A DNA stretch of 64,000 bases from Enterovibrio calviensis DSM 14347 (lineage in GTDB: Bacteria; Pseudomonadota; Gammaproteobacteria; Enterobacterales; Vibrionaceae), in contig NZ_JHZA01000001.1 in NCBI RefSeq assembly GCF_000621165.1, forward strand, positions 496,001 through 560,000, read 5' to 3'. Shown piece by piece: positions 54,421 through 63,196 of the stretch (the stretch's first letter is position 1; each line of letters starts with the position of its first letter). The notes beneath the pieces were generated by a model that was given only the letters and a program-made list of their open reading frames with translations, was not told the origin of the DNA and ran no database searches. The position numbers and the translations under genes were made by a program.

Positions 54421-55446
54421 CTAAAATCCTTCCATTACAATCTTGCCAATTGAGCGGCCAGACTCTAATTCTGCATGTGCTCTGCGCAGATTCTCTGCAT
54501 TGATGTTGCCGAGGTACTGACCTGCGGTGGTTTGAATGTGGCCCAAATCCACTAGATCCGCGACGTGATTGAGTAACTCCCCTTGTTTCGCCATATCCTT
54601 CGCTTCAAACATAGATCGCGCAAACATAAACTCCCAATGCAATGACAGGCTTTTGGGTTTGATCTTGTTAATAGGAAGCGTCTTCGGATCGTCAATGAGT
54701 GCAATCTTTCCAAATGGTGCGAGCAATTCGATATAAGTTTCAAAGTAATTTTCGCTGCTGTTTAGGCTCGCAACGTGAGTGATTTGTCCAAGTCCAAGCG
54801 CGTCAATTTGTGCCTGAAGAGGTTTTGTGTGGTCAACCACATGATCCGCGCCTAGTTTGGTAACCCAAGCTTGCGAGCTTTCTCGCGATGCAGTGGCAAT
54901 AATGGTCGCGCCGGTTAGCTTCTTCGCGAGTTGAACCAAGATTGAACCGACACCGCCAGCAGCACCGACCACCAGCAAAATATCGTTAGACGGATCTTGC
55001 GCATCAGGCGATTGCTGCTCCAGATTCAAATGATCGAACAACAACTCATAAGCAGTAATGGTGGTGAGAGGCAGTGCTGCCGCTTCAGCATCTGATACGC
55101 TTTTTGGCTTGTGACCAACAATGCGCTCATCAACCAATTGGTACTCCGCGTTGCTGCCTGAGCGACCTAATGCCCCAGCATAGTAAACAGTGTCACCGGC
55201 TTTAAATAGGCTCGCTGAATCTCCAGTTGCAACCACTTCACCGACCGCATCCCAACCAATAACCTTGTGCTCGCCGTTAGTCGGGGCAACGTTTTGGCGA
55301 ATTTTATAATCGACAGGGTTAACGGCGACAGCCTTCACTTTGATGAGTAAATCGCGACCCATTGCCATCGGTTGCGGTAATTCGATGTCGATCAGTGATT
55401 CAGCATCAGTAATGGGCAGTGATTGCAGGTATCCAATGGCTTTCAT
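54421..55446 (-). CDS. Zinc-type alcohol dehydrogenase/quinone oxidoreductase family protein
   Basis: 341 residues from the ATG at 55446, which has GGAG upstream; a longer frame from 55524 overlaps the divergent promoter. It is an MDR protein of the quinone-oxidoreductase type: an N-terminal GroES-like domain (AVAVNPVDYKIRQ, GWDAVGEV) and an NADPH-binding motif VVGAAGGVGSILVQLA. It lacks the cysteine-rich structural zinc loop. It is divergent from a LysR regulator, with a 19-bp palindrome between, so the regulator probably controls it. Confidence 0.89.
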   Translation of the reverse strand: MKAIGYLQSLPITDAESLIDIELPQPMAMGRDLLIKVKAVAVNPVDYKIRQNVAPTNGEHKVIGWDAVGEVVATGDSASLFKAGDTVYYAGALGRSGSNAEYQLVDERIVGHKPKSVSDAEAAALPLTTITAYELLFDHLNLEQQSPDAQDPSNDILLVVGAAGGVGSILVQLAKKLTGATIIATASRESSQAWVTKLGADHVVDHTKPLQAQIDALGLGQITHVASLNSSENYFETYIELLAPFGKIALIDDPKTLPINKIKPKSLSLHWEFMFARSMFEAKDMAKQGELLNHVADLVDLGHIQTTAGQYLGNINAENLRRAHAELESGRSIGKIVMEGF

Positions 55447-55516
55447 GTGTCTCTCCAAGTGCTCAATGTTTTGCGTTGAAGAGAGAATAGGCATTGATTG
55501 ACGATGGATAAACAGC

Positions 55517-55535
55517 ATAATCATTGAATGATTAT
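55517..55535. promoter_or_regulatory. Candidate LysR operator
   Basis: A perfect palindrome, ATAATCATT-G-AATGATTAT, lies in the divergent region, 18 bp before the LysR ATG and 70 bp from the oxidoreductase ATG. The position suits a LysR binding site. Confidence 0.5.
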
Positions 55536-55553
55536 CAAATAATATTTGAAAAT

Positions 55554-56555
55554 ATGCTGATTGAAGATCTGAAAGTCATCGTGAAAGTGGCGGAATATCG
55601 CAGCATTACCGCTGCTGCGACGCAGTTGGATATGCGTGTGGCGACAGCCAGTGCGGCAGTTAAGCGGGTAGAAAGCGCACTTGGCGTTGAGCTGTTTATT
55701 CGTACAACCAGACAGCTCCGCCTTTCGAACGCAGGGGAGCGCTATTTACCGCAATGTGAGCAGGCGTTGTCGATGCTGGCGCAAGCGAGACAGAGCGTGA
55801 AAGATGATCTCGACATTGTTGACGGAGAACTTCGCATTGCGCTTGCCTCAGATTTAGGCCGAAATGTGATTGTCCCTTGGCTCGATGATTTCATGGATAT
55901 GTATCCCGACGTGACCTTGAGGGCGAACATCAGTGATAGCAACATTGATTTCTACCGCGATTCTGTCGACATGGCTTTGCGTTACGGTTCCCCGAAAGAT
56001 GCCAATGTGTACGGATTCAAAATTTGTCATGTTCCTCGTGTGTTGTGCGCCACCCAAACGTATCTGGATCAGAGCGGGCTGCTAGACAGCGGTCGACAAT
56101 GTGCCGGTCAAGCCAGCGAGAACGAGCACAATCATGCGGCTCGGGTGAAAATTCCGGTTCAATTGCTGCCTAACTACAACGCACTGCTTTATCAGTTGAA
56201 TGATGTATTGCATGACGTTTGGGTGTTTTCCGATGGCGAACGTGAGCAAAAAGTGAAAGTCAGCGGCGACCGAGCCTCGAACGACGCAGATCTAGTGCGG
56301 CGCTGGTGCGTTTCAGGGAAAGGAATAGCGGCGAAGTCGGTGTTGGATATGGCGTCCGATTTACTGGCGGACAATGTGGTGAGTATTGATGTCGATCTTC
56401 CCCCGGAGTCAACCGAACTCTGGTTGCTCTTCCCAAGTCGTCAGTCCATTACCCCAGCGGCAAGATTGGTGCGAGATATGTTGCAAGAGAGATGCAAGGC
56501 GCTGCTTCGCCAATTGGTTGAGAAAGGCATACTCAATAAAGATGCGCTGATGTAA
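55554..56555 (+). CDS. LysR family transcriptional regulator
   Basis: 333 residues from the ATG at 55554; a TTG start at 55524 would run into the palindrome. An N-terminal winged helix (VAEYRSITAAATQLDMRVATASAAVKRVE) and a substrate-binding domain with DLGRNVIVPWLDDFMDMYPDV. The binding domain has a short extra segment near residue 180 (SGRQCAGQASENEH), which may be an insertion. It likely controls the divergent oxidoreductase and ABM genes in response to a reactive metabolite; this is inferred. Confidence 0.91.
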   Translation: MLIEDLKVIVKVAEYRSITAAATQLDMRVATASAAVKRVESALGVELFIRTTRQLRLSNAGERYLPQCEQALSMLAQARQSVKDDLDIVDGELRIALASDLGRNVIVPWLDDFMDMYPDVTLRANISDSNIDFYRDSVDMALRYGSPKDANVYGFKICHVPRVLCATQTYLDQSGLLDSGRQCAGQASENEHNHAARVKIPVQLLPNYNALLYQLNDVLHDVWVFSDGEREQKVKVSGDRASNDADLVRRWCVSGKGIAAKSVLDMASDLLADNVVSIDVDLPPESTELWLLFPSRQSITPAARLVRDMLQERCKALLRQLVEKGILNKDALM

Positions 56556-56628
56556 GCGCAGTCTGCCAATCTTGCAGCGCAATCAAGACGTACGGACTGT
56601 GTTGTACGAGTTTGTCGGCGCGAGGGCA

Positions 56629-56862
56629 TTACGCCGCGGTTTGTTCTTTCTTCGCTATCGTTCGCTTTAAGCTGCGATTTTTGTTGAGCTCAATTTTATA
56701 AGCCGTGAGCAGCGTCGAAAGATCGTTGACCTTGATCTTGCAGTCTCCATCGTTATCGATAGAACCAATAGCATCATGGTTTAAACGAGCCAGTGTCTCT
56801 CGCATTTGCGGGGTATCAGTTGTGATTGGCATATTATTGATTGATTTATTATTTGAAGGCAT
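56629..56862 (-). CDS. Small protein with one EF-hand-like loop
   Basis: About 77 residues if started at the ATG at 56862; starts at 56832 or a TTG at 56883 are possible and none has a good ribosome-binding site. The middle reads IGSIDNDGDCKIKVNDLSTLL, matching a calcium-binding EF-hand or dockerin-like loop with acidic residues at positions 1, 3, 5 and 12. The C-terminus is basic. I do not recognise the protein. It converges on the LysR gene. Confidence 0.5.
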   Translation of the reverse strand: MPSNNKSINNMPITTDTPQMRETLARLNHDAIGSIDNDGDCKIKVNDLSTLLTAYKIELNKNRSLKRTIAKKEQTAA

Positions 56863-56961
56863 TAAAGCAAAAATGCAGCACAAAGTTTAGTGCTTTGTTT
56901 TTCCGGCATTCGTGTTTGCGGGAAAAGTAAGCAAAATGTGCAATTTGAGTCCAATGTGTTG

Positions 56962-56998
56962 CCAAATAACCTGAAAGAGATGCCATCAGGTTATTTGG
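56962..56998. repeat. Dispersed palindrome, divergent copy
   Basis: The perfect 13-bp arms CCAAATAACCTGA / TCAGGTTATTTGG enclose an 11-nt centre. The AACCTGA...TCAGGTT core is shared with the repeat at 58336-58383. There is no T run. Confidence 0.6.
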
Positions 56999-57032
56999 AC
57001 TACGTTGAAGGCGTGCAGAATGCACGCAAGGA

Positions 57033-57548
57033 TTATTGTTGAACGGGGAAAACAACTCGGTCGATATCAAAGCCTTTTTCTTCCGCCACTGTGAGGAAGT
57101 TTGCCATCACTTCATCTGAGACAGTCGGCGTTCGGGCTAGCAGCCACAAATAGTCGGTGTTGTAGCCAGACACGAAGGCATAGTCGTATTCGTCGCCCAG
57201 TTCAAACACCACATAGGATGAAAAGAAAGGGCCGAAAAAGGAAACTTCTAGGTGTGCAGTGTCGCGTTCACCGACAAAGTAAGCGCGTCCTTCCGCCTCA
57301 GACCACTCTTGGTCTTCTGCTTTGTAGCCGCGGTTTAACACCTTAATGCCGCCATCTTCTCGCACTGAATATTCGGCAGTGACATTGCTTAAGCCGCGCT
57401 CAAAACTATGGTCGAGACGGACAACCTCATACCATTTTCCAAGATAGCGTTTTTCGTCAAAGCCTGTCACTGGCGTAATGCCATCAGGGATGGATTGGCA
57501 GGCTGTTAGCAGCAGTAAAGAAAGCGCAATGAAAAGGGGCTTTATCAT
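57033..57548 (-). CDS. blc: Outer-membrane lipoprotein lipocalin (Blc family)
   Basis: 171 residues from the ATG at 57548. A lipoprotein signal (LLLLTACQS) precedes a lipocalin beta-barrel: the GxW motif in RYLGKWYEVVRLDHSFERGL, YVVFELGDEYDYAFVSG, and LWLLARTPTVSDEV. Length and motifs match bacterial lipocalin Blc, an outer-membrane lipoprotein that binds lysophospholipids or fatty acids. It stands alone. Confidence 0.92.
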   Translation of the reverse strand: MIKPLFIALSLLLLTACQSIPDGITPVTGFDEKRYLGKWYEVVRLDHSFERGLSNVTAEYSVREDGGIKVLNRGYKAEDQEWSEAEGRAYFVGERDTAHLEVSFFGPFFSSYVVFELGDEYDYAFVSGYNTDYLWLLARTPTVSDEVMANFLTVAEEKGFDIDRVVFPVQQ

Positions 57549-57614
57549 CAAGGTTCTACTTATTGTTGTTTGGGCAAATTGGTTATAAATATACGCTCTG
57601 AAAACTTGTCGCGA

Positions 57615-58256
57615 TCAGCCTTGTAGGCTTTGCAGTGTTTGGTTGAGCAAAACGGCCAGTGCCGCATGACCTTGCTCATCAATGTGTAAACCATCAATGG
57701 GAGAGGCGTCGCAAGCTTCGGCTGCATCCACAAAGTGACAACCTTCCTCTTTCGCGACAGCGGCAAAGAAACTCGCCAGTTCTAGCGATTTTTGGCGACC
57801 ATTGGTAAATCCGGTTTTCCATTTATTGTCGTCATGCATTGGCGCGGGCGCGACCACAAGAATGCGAGGCGAGGTGTGTCCAGCGTTGTCACAGGCTTTT
57901 ATTTGTCCAATCAGTTTTCTGATACCTTCAGCAACCCAAGCGGGTTCTGATGGATAGAGAGATTTTAGATCGTTGGTACCGAGTGTGATAACAACCCAAT
58001 CAAGTGGACGATGAGTGAGCAACAGCATGGGTAACGCAGCGCTTCCGTCTCGATAAGGCTTTAGTGGGTCTTCCCACATGGTGGTGCGTCCATTTAGCCC
58101 TTCTTCCATGACCTCCCATGCAACCGATCCTGCTGCGGGATCATTCAAATGCGTTCTCAGACGTGACGCCCAGCGAACACCTTCAGGCCAACGAGTGCCA
58201 TTTGAAGGGTTGTATCCCCATGTGTTTGAATCACCAAAGCATAAAATCCGCGGCAT
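57615..58256 (-). CDS. SGNH/GDSL hydrolase (arylesterase type)
   Basis: 213 residues; GGAGG lies 7 nt before the ATG. The SGNH blocks are visible: CFGDSNTWGYNP (catalytic Ser), GLNGRTT, ITLGTNDLKS (Gly/Asn) and DGLHIDEQGH (Asp-x-x-His). No signal peptide, so it is probably cytoplasmic. It resembles aryl/acetyl esterases acting on small esters or acylated sugars. Confidence 0.9.
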   Translation of the reverse strand: MPRILCFGDSNTWGYNPSNGTRWPEGVRWASRLRTHLNDPAAGSVAWEVMEEGLNGRTTMWEDPLKPYRDGSAALPMLLLTHRPLDWVVITLGTNDLKSLYPSEPAWVAEGIRKLIGQIKACDNAGHTSPRILVVAPAPMHDDNKWKTGFTNGRQKSLELASFFAAVAKEEGCHFVDAAEACDASPIDGLHIDEQGHAALAVLLNQTLQSLQG

Positions 58257-58696
58257 TGTGTGTCCTCCGTGTTGGTCGTTGGGTATTGCTCTTTCTCTTG
58301 AGTAGATATCTTCGAGGGAAAATATTCAACTCCTATACCCAAGCAACCTGAAATCCTGCATCTTCAGGTTACTTGGGTATAACGTTCAACCCAAAGGAAT
58401 TGTTGAATAAATTACATTGTGCTTGGTGCTTCATTGACCCGAATCAAGCCAATTCCCCCCTGCTTATTGTCTACTTAGCCCTCTCATTTGACTGCCAGAG
58501 AAATGCCTGCGTTTACCGTGTTTGAACCACGGGATCTTATAAAATATTGACGAAGGGTGAGCAAAAAGAATAAAAAGTGTCGCAAATGAAGAATATCGAG
58601 TTACTGCAAACAGACCATACTCACAAGCAATTCGAGTACCAATGATCATTGATCAATACTAATAATCACAATAACGAAGTACTGGCAGAATCAACT
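58257..58696. other. Intergenic region upstream of fhs
   Basis: About 440 bp with no supported gene. It contains the full copy of the dispersed palindrome (58336-58383). Near 58633-58656 there is a run of GATCATTGATCAAT that could be a regulator site for fhs. I see no recognisable riboswitch. Confidence 0.45.
58336..58383. repeat. Dispersed vibrio-type palindrome, full copy
   Basis: The 19-bp arms TATACCCAAGCAACCTGAA and TTCAGGTTACTTGGGTATA (one mismatch) flank a 10-nt centre. The copy at 17737-17769 is an internally shortened version and the one at 56962-56998 a divergent one. Confidence 0.75.
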
Positions 58697-60385
58697 ATGA
58701 CAGTGTTACCTCCACCCGGCGCACCGGACATTGAAATCGCACGAGCCGTTAAACCTTGGCCGATTTTTGAAGTGGCTCAGCGTAAACTTGGCGTTGCTGC
58801 GCACGCACTGATCCCTTATGGGCACTACAAAGCCAAGCTTGATTTGGCGCAGCTTGATGTCGATAAACCTCTTGGTAAATTGGTACTAGTGACCGCAATT
58901 ACACCGACTCCGGCAGGAGAAGGAAAAACCACTACCAGTATTGGTTTGACCGATGCATTGAATGCCATCGGCGTCAGTGCGAGCGTTTGTTTGCGTGAGC
59001 CATCGCTAGGGCCGTGTTTTGGCGTAAAAGGTGGGGCGGCGGGAGGTGGTCGTGCACAAGCGATCCCAATGGAAGATTTGAACCTGCACTTCACGGGGGA
59101 TTTCCATGCTATTACTTCCGCACACAATCTGCTTGCCGCGCTGATCGACAACCACATTCACTGGGGTAACGAGCTGAATTTAGATTCACGTCGTATTACG
59201 TGGCGTCGTGTGATGGACATGAATGATCGTGCGCTTCGCAATACCTTGGTGGGTTTAGGTGGGCCAGCTCATGGTCAGCCGCGTGAGTCGGGTTTTGATA
59301 TCACGGTGGCCTCAGAAATCATGGCGATCCTTTGCCTCGCGGATGATCGTAAAGATCTCCAGCGCCGCTTAGGCAACATCATCATTGGACGTGACCGAGA
59401 CAACAAGACAGTAACGGCGCGTGAACTCGGTGCCGATGGCGCAATGACGGTATTGTTAAAAGAAGCCATTCAACCAAACTTGATCCAAACGCTCGAGCAC
59501 AATCCCGCACTGATCCACGGCGGCCCGTTTGCGAATATTGCCCACGGTTGTAACTCGGTAATGGCGACGCGCACGGCGTTGGGATTAACCGATGTGGTGG
59601 TGACAGAGGCCGGTTTCGGCGCGGACTTAGGCGCAGAGAAATTTATCGATATTAAGTGTCGTTTGTCTGGCTTGAAGCCCGACGCCGCTGTGTTGGTCTG
59701 TACCGTGCGAGCATTGAAAATGCAGGGCGGGGTAGCGAAAGGCGACCTTGATGCTGCCAATGTCGATGCGGTGAAAGCAGGATCGGTAAACCTCAAACGT
59801 CACATCCAAAACATGCAGCAATTTGGTTTGAACCCGCTAGTGGCTATCAACCGATTCCCGACGGATACGGCGGAAGAATTGGCGGCCATCAAAGAGGTGT
59901 GTTTGGCATTGGGTGCGGGCGTTGAAGAAGCCGCTCATTGGGCTGAAGGCAGCGAAGGGGCAAAAGCCTTGGCGGAAGGCGTGAAAGCTATCTTGGATGC
60001 AGGTTCGCCTGAAGTGAAATTCCTATACGACAATGCATTACCGATCGACGAAAAAATTCGCACTGTCGCGACGAAACTCTACGGCGCATCAGACGTGCAA
60101 TTTAATATTGCGGCACAAAAGCAGTTAGACGAGATCCACGCGCTAGGTTTTGGCGACTTACCTGTGTGTATCGCCAAAACACCTTATAGCTTCTCCGCCG
60201 ACCCATCACAATTGGGTGCGCCGACGGATCATGTATTGCCTGTGCGTGAACTTCGCCTAATGGCAGGCGCAGGGTTTGTGGTTGCCATTTGTGGTGATGT
60301 GATGACCATGCCTGGCCTCCCACGGAAGCCAGCGGCGTTGAGTATTTCCTTGGATGACAACGGTGATATTGTCGGGCTTTTCTAA
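58697..60385 (+). CDS. fhs: Formate-tetrahydrofolate ligase
   Basis: 562 residues from the ATG at 58697; a TTG at 58649 would add 16 residues. The ATP-binding loop [36 protein letters not shown] and [16 protein letters not shown] are signature motifs, and the length is normal. It makes 10-formyl-THF from formate, ATP and THF in the cytoplasm. The sequence looks closer to forms found with methylamine or sarcosine catabolism than to the V. cholerae-type protein as I remember it. It may recover one-carbon units from the sarcosine pathway. Confidence 0.95.
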   Translation: MTVLPPPGAPDIEIARAVKPWPIFEVAQRKLGVAAHALIPYGHYKAKLDLAQLDVDKPLGKLVLVTAITPTPAGEGKTTTSIGLTDALNAIGVSASVCLREPSLGPCFGVKGGAAGGGRAQAIPMEDLNLHFTGDFHAITSAHNLLAALIDNHIHWGNELNLDSRRITWRRVMDMNDRALRNTLVGLGGPAHGQPRESGFDITVASEIMAILCLADDRKDLQRRLGNIIIGRDRDNKTVTARELGADGAMTVLLKEAIQPNLIQTLEHNPALIHGGPFANIAHGCNSVMATRTALGLTDVVVTEAGFGADLGAEKFIDIKCRLSGLKPDAAVLVCTVRALKMQGGVAKGDLDAANVDAVKAGSVNLKRHIQNMQQFGLNPLVAINRFPTDTAEELAAIKEVCLALGAGVEEAAHWAEGSEGAKALAEGVKAILDAGSPEVKFLYDNALPIDEKIRTVATKLYGASDVQFNIAAQKQLDEIHALGFGDLPVCIAKTPYSFSADPSQLGAPTDHVLPVRELRLMAGAGFVVAICGDVMTMPGLPRKPAALSISLDDNGDIVGLF

Positions 60386-60460
60386 TTGAGCGCCTCTAAC
60401 TGAGCAAAGCGATACGCTGCATCAAACAAGACATCAAGTAACTCGTTAAGTGACACATAG

Positions 60461-60483
60461 CGCCACCTTAGGTGGCGTTTTTT
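60461..60483 (+). terminator. Intrinsic terminator after fhs
   Basis: A 7-bp stem (CGCCACC / GGTGGCG) with a 3-nt loop and six T residues, ~75 bp after the stop codon. Confidence 0.85.
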
Positions 60484-60598
60484 GTTACTTCTCAATATCG
60501 ACTTAACGTCCAAACGTGAGTGCCGTAGTCTGTGTCCATCAATTGCATCGAAGATGCATCAGCGGTCAACAGGCAATACAATATTCAAGGACGGTCAC

Positions 60599-61759
60599 AT
60601 GGCAAAGCAAGATCCTTCATACCCTTATCAGAAACGTCAGGTCGAATTAGACACTCAGCGTCAGTTTCGCGTTGGTGACGGAAAAATCAGTGGTTATCTA
60701 TCGGTAACGCTTGGGGCTTTGTCTCTTCTTGCTGTGCTAGCGTATTTGTTTCCCTCTTACCTCACGACGACTGAACTGCGTAAAACCTATGATGCTGAAA
60801 GCCTGCAACATGTGTTGAAGTACGGCATGTATTTCTCCCTCTTTTTCGGCGCGATGACTCACCTGCTTAAAAAGTGCCGCCGCTTAGGCTGCGTAGGCAT
60901 TTCGCTTACGCTGATTGCTTTTGCGTTAGGGGGATACACAGTACCCGTGGGGCCAGTGGAACCCGTGGAATTGTCATTGGGCGTGGACTGGTTGATTCTG
61001 GCATTTCTCGGTTCCGCTGCCATTTTTGTCACGCTAGAAAAACTACTGCCTAAATACAAAAATCAGGTGATTTTGCGCAAAGAGTGGGAAACCGATTTCC
61101 TGTATTTCTGCTTCAACCACCTCGCTATTTCAGCGATTCTGATTTACGCCAACTACCATGTGAGTCACTTTAGCTGGGCAGTGAGTCCTTCGTTTCAGGA
61201 AACCAATCAATCGCTACCTGTGATTGTCCAGTTTGTGTTGATCCTGATCGCCGCCGATTTTGTGTTGTACTGGGAGCATCGTTTATTCCACGAAGTGAAA
61301 GCGTTGTGGCCTGTGCATGCGGTGCATCATTCGGTGGAGGATCTGGATTGGTTAGCGGGATCTCGAGGTCATTTTCTGCAAGTGTTTTCTGAGCGAGCCA
61401 TGGTCATGGTTCCGCTCTACCTGCTTGGCCCTTCAGAGGCAGCGCTGAATGCTTATGTGGCTTTTGCAGCCTTGCAAGCGGTGCTGATTCACTGCAATAC
61501 CCGTCTTCACTTTGGCGTATTGAAATATATCTTCGTAACACCGCAATTCCACCATTGGCATCACAGCTCGGAAAAACCGGCGATTGATACCAACTACAGC
61601 GCGCATTTGGTGGTGTTTGATTGGCTGTTCGGCACCATGCACATGCCGGGTAAACATTGGCCCGCGAATTACGGCACAACCAAGCCGCTGCCAAAGAGCA
61701 TTTTGGGGCAAATTATGTACCCGATTACGGTATGGAAAAAGCGTAAGCCACAAGAGTAA
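60599..61759 (+). CDS. Sterol desaturase/fatty acid hydroxylase family membrane protein
   Basis: 386 residues from the ATG at 60599, which has AAGGA 7 nt upstream; the frame opens earlier at 60482 inside the terminator. Four to six membrane segments. The di-iron histidine motifs of PF04116 are present: HRLFH, HAVHH and HHWHH. Family members hydroxylate or desaturate lipids at the membrane. An N-terminal ~140-residue hydrophobic extension precedes the domain. Its lipid substrate is unknown; bacteria of this group usually lack sterols. Confidence 0.88.
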   Translation: MAKQDPSYPYQKRQVELDTQRQFRVGDGKISGYLSVTLGALSLLAVLAYLFPSYLTTTELRKTYDAESLQHVLKYGMYFSLFFGAMTHLLKKCRRLGCVGISLTLIAFALGGYTVPVGPVEPVELSLGVDWLILAFLGSAAIFVTLEKLLPKYKNQVILRKEWETDFLYFCFNHLAISAILIYANYHVSHFSWAVSPSFQETNQSLPVIVQFVLILIAADFVLYWEHRLFHEVKALWPVHAVHHSVEDLDWLAGSRGHFLQVFSERAMVMVPLYLLGPSEAALNAYVAFAALQAVLIHCNTRLHFGVLKYIFVTPQFHHWHHSSEKPAIDTNYSAHLVVFDWLFGTMHMPGKHWPANYGTTKPLPKSILGQIMYPITVWKKRKPQE

Positions 61760-61800
61760 ATCGTCGATACAGGTCAACCCACCGAAAAAGCGTGACCCAT

Positions 61801-61833
61801 AAAAAAGCCCAAACCAAATGGTCTGGGCTTTTT
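61801..61833. terminator. Bidirectional terminator between convergent genes
   Basis: The stem AAGCCCA-A-ACC / GGT-C-TGGGCTT, with one mismatch, a 4-nt loop, and A and T runs outside, lies between the desaturase-like and carboxypeptidase genes. Confidence 0.8.
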
Positions 61834-61862
61834 GCGTCATATGCTTAGCGCGTATGGCGTAA

Positions 61863-62987
61863 TTACAGCTTGCTGTGTGTTGCCAAAATGGCCGCAAGCA
61901 TGTCATGACCGAATGCTGCACTGCGAGCAGGAGACCAGCCATACAGGGCATCAGCATGGCTGATGTGATCTTTAAATGGCATCTCAACGGTGTAAGACAG
62001 GCACTTAAATTGTTCAGCGACCCAGTTTGAACCGACAGTCAGGTTGGCTGTGCCTGGTTCGCTTTTCGGGTAACCAAACTCGTCTTGGAATTCTGGGGTA
62101 ATGGTGAGCAACGCTTGCTTGAAGTGATTTTCAAGCGCAGCCAACTCTTCGTTGTAAGAAGGAATACCTTCGCTGCCTGCAACAAAGTTGTACGGAATGG
62201 CTTCGTCACCGTGAATGTCCAAGAACATGTCAACGCCAGTCTCTAGCATGCGCTCACGCACGTAGAAAACTTCAGGGCTGCGCTCAACCGATGGGGTTTG
62301 CCATTCACGGTTCAGGTTCACGCCAATGGCGTTGTGGCGAAGGTGCCCACGAATGCTGCCATCAGGGTTCATGTTTGGCACAACGCGGATCACGGCGTTG
62401 TCGATCAGCGTTTTGCCCACGGTATCGGTTTCATCCAGTAGGCGAAGCAATAGACCTTCAATCAGCCATTCAGCCATGGTTTCGCCAGGGTGCTGACGAC
62501 CAATGATCCAAATGTTCTTTTTGCCTTCCGCTGGCTCACCAATGGTCAACAAGCTGATGTCATTGCCATCCAAGGTTGCGCCTAGTGTTTCAAGCTGACA
62601 CGCGTAATGCGTTTGTGCGCTGTGCAGCAGGTCTTGGTGGCGGTCGTAAGAGTAAGGCGCAAAGTAGGCGAAATACATTGAACCGCTTTCAGGGATCACT
62701 GAGAAACGTAGGTTATCACCATCGAATTCTGCTGGAATGCGGAACCACTCATTGCGGTCGTAAGACGCGACCACATCGTAGTCTTTCCACCCTGCGGTGT
62801 AGGCAGATTTTGCCAAGTTAGAAATCGTAAATTGGTGCAGCTCAGGTGATGTGCTTTCCAAGCGGAAATGAAACCACTGAGAGCAGTCAGTTTGGTTATC
62901 CGCAGGGATGGTGAGCTGAATATCGCTAGGCGTTTGCGCGCTAACGACGTGGATGTTACCGCTTTCGAAATTGCTGAATATTTTCAT
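61863..62987 (-). CDS. M14-type zinc carboxypeptidase (cytosolic carboxypeptidase-like)
   Basis: 374 residues from the ATG at 62987; the frame opens earlier at 63053. An N-terminal beta-sandwich domain (~1-115) precedes the catalytic domain, as in cytosolic carboxypeptidase relatives. Zinc ligands and catalytic residues can be read: RQHPGETMAEW (His and Glu), NMNPDGSIRGHLRHN, NLNREW, LDIHGDE (third ligand) and YTVEMPFKD (catalytic Glu). No signal peptide. It probably trims peptides in the cytoplasm; murein peptide amidase MpaA is another relative. Confidence 0.9.
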   Translation of the reverse strand: MKIFSNFESGNIHVVSAQTPSDIQLTIPADNQTDCSQWFHFRLESTSPELHQFTISNLAKSAYTAGWKDYDVVASYDRNEWFRIPAEFDGDNLRFSVIPESGSMYFAYFAPYSYDRHQDLLHSAQTHYACQLETLGATLDGNDISLLTIGEPAEGKKNIWIIGRQHPGETMAEWLIEGLLLRLLDETDTVGKTLIDNAVIRVVPNMNPDGSIRGHLRHNAIGVNLNREWQTPSVERSPEVFYVRERMLETGVDMFLDIHGDEAIPYNFVAGSEGIPSYNEELAALENHFKQALLTITPEFQDEFGYPKSEPGTANLTVGSNWVAEQFKCLSYTVEMPFKDHISHADALYGWSPARSAAFGHDMLAAILATHSKL

Positions 62988-63196
62988 GTTTAATGTGGTG
63001 TTTTTTGAGAAAACAGTCATTAAGACTATCACAATTTTCGACGCGCAAAACATGCAATCAGATGCGAACTTTGATGGGGCAGAATTACCCCTGACGCAAA
63101 CCCGTTATAGGTTGTCGCATTCGCACCGCCCAATTTGAAGCTTGTTGGTTAACGTGAAAGACATATAAAAGGAAAAATACCCACAAGGAACCTTAC

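Noticed and set aside
58257-58696. A folate- or glycine-responsive riboswitch upstream of fhs
   Set aside because: I could not identify conserved riboswitch core sequences; only a dispersed palindrome and a GATC-rich patch are seen.
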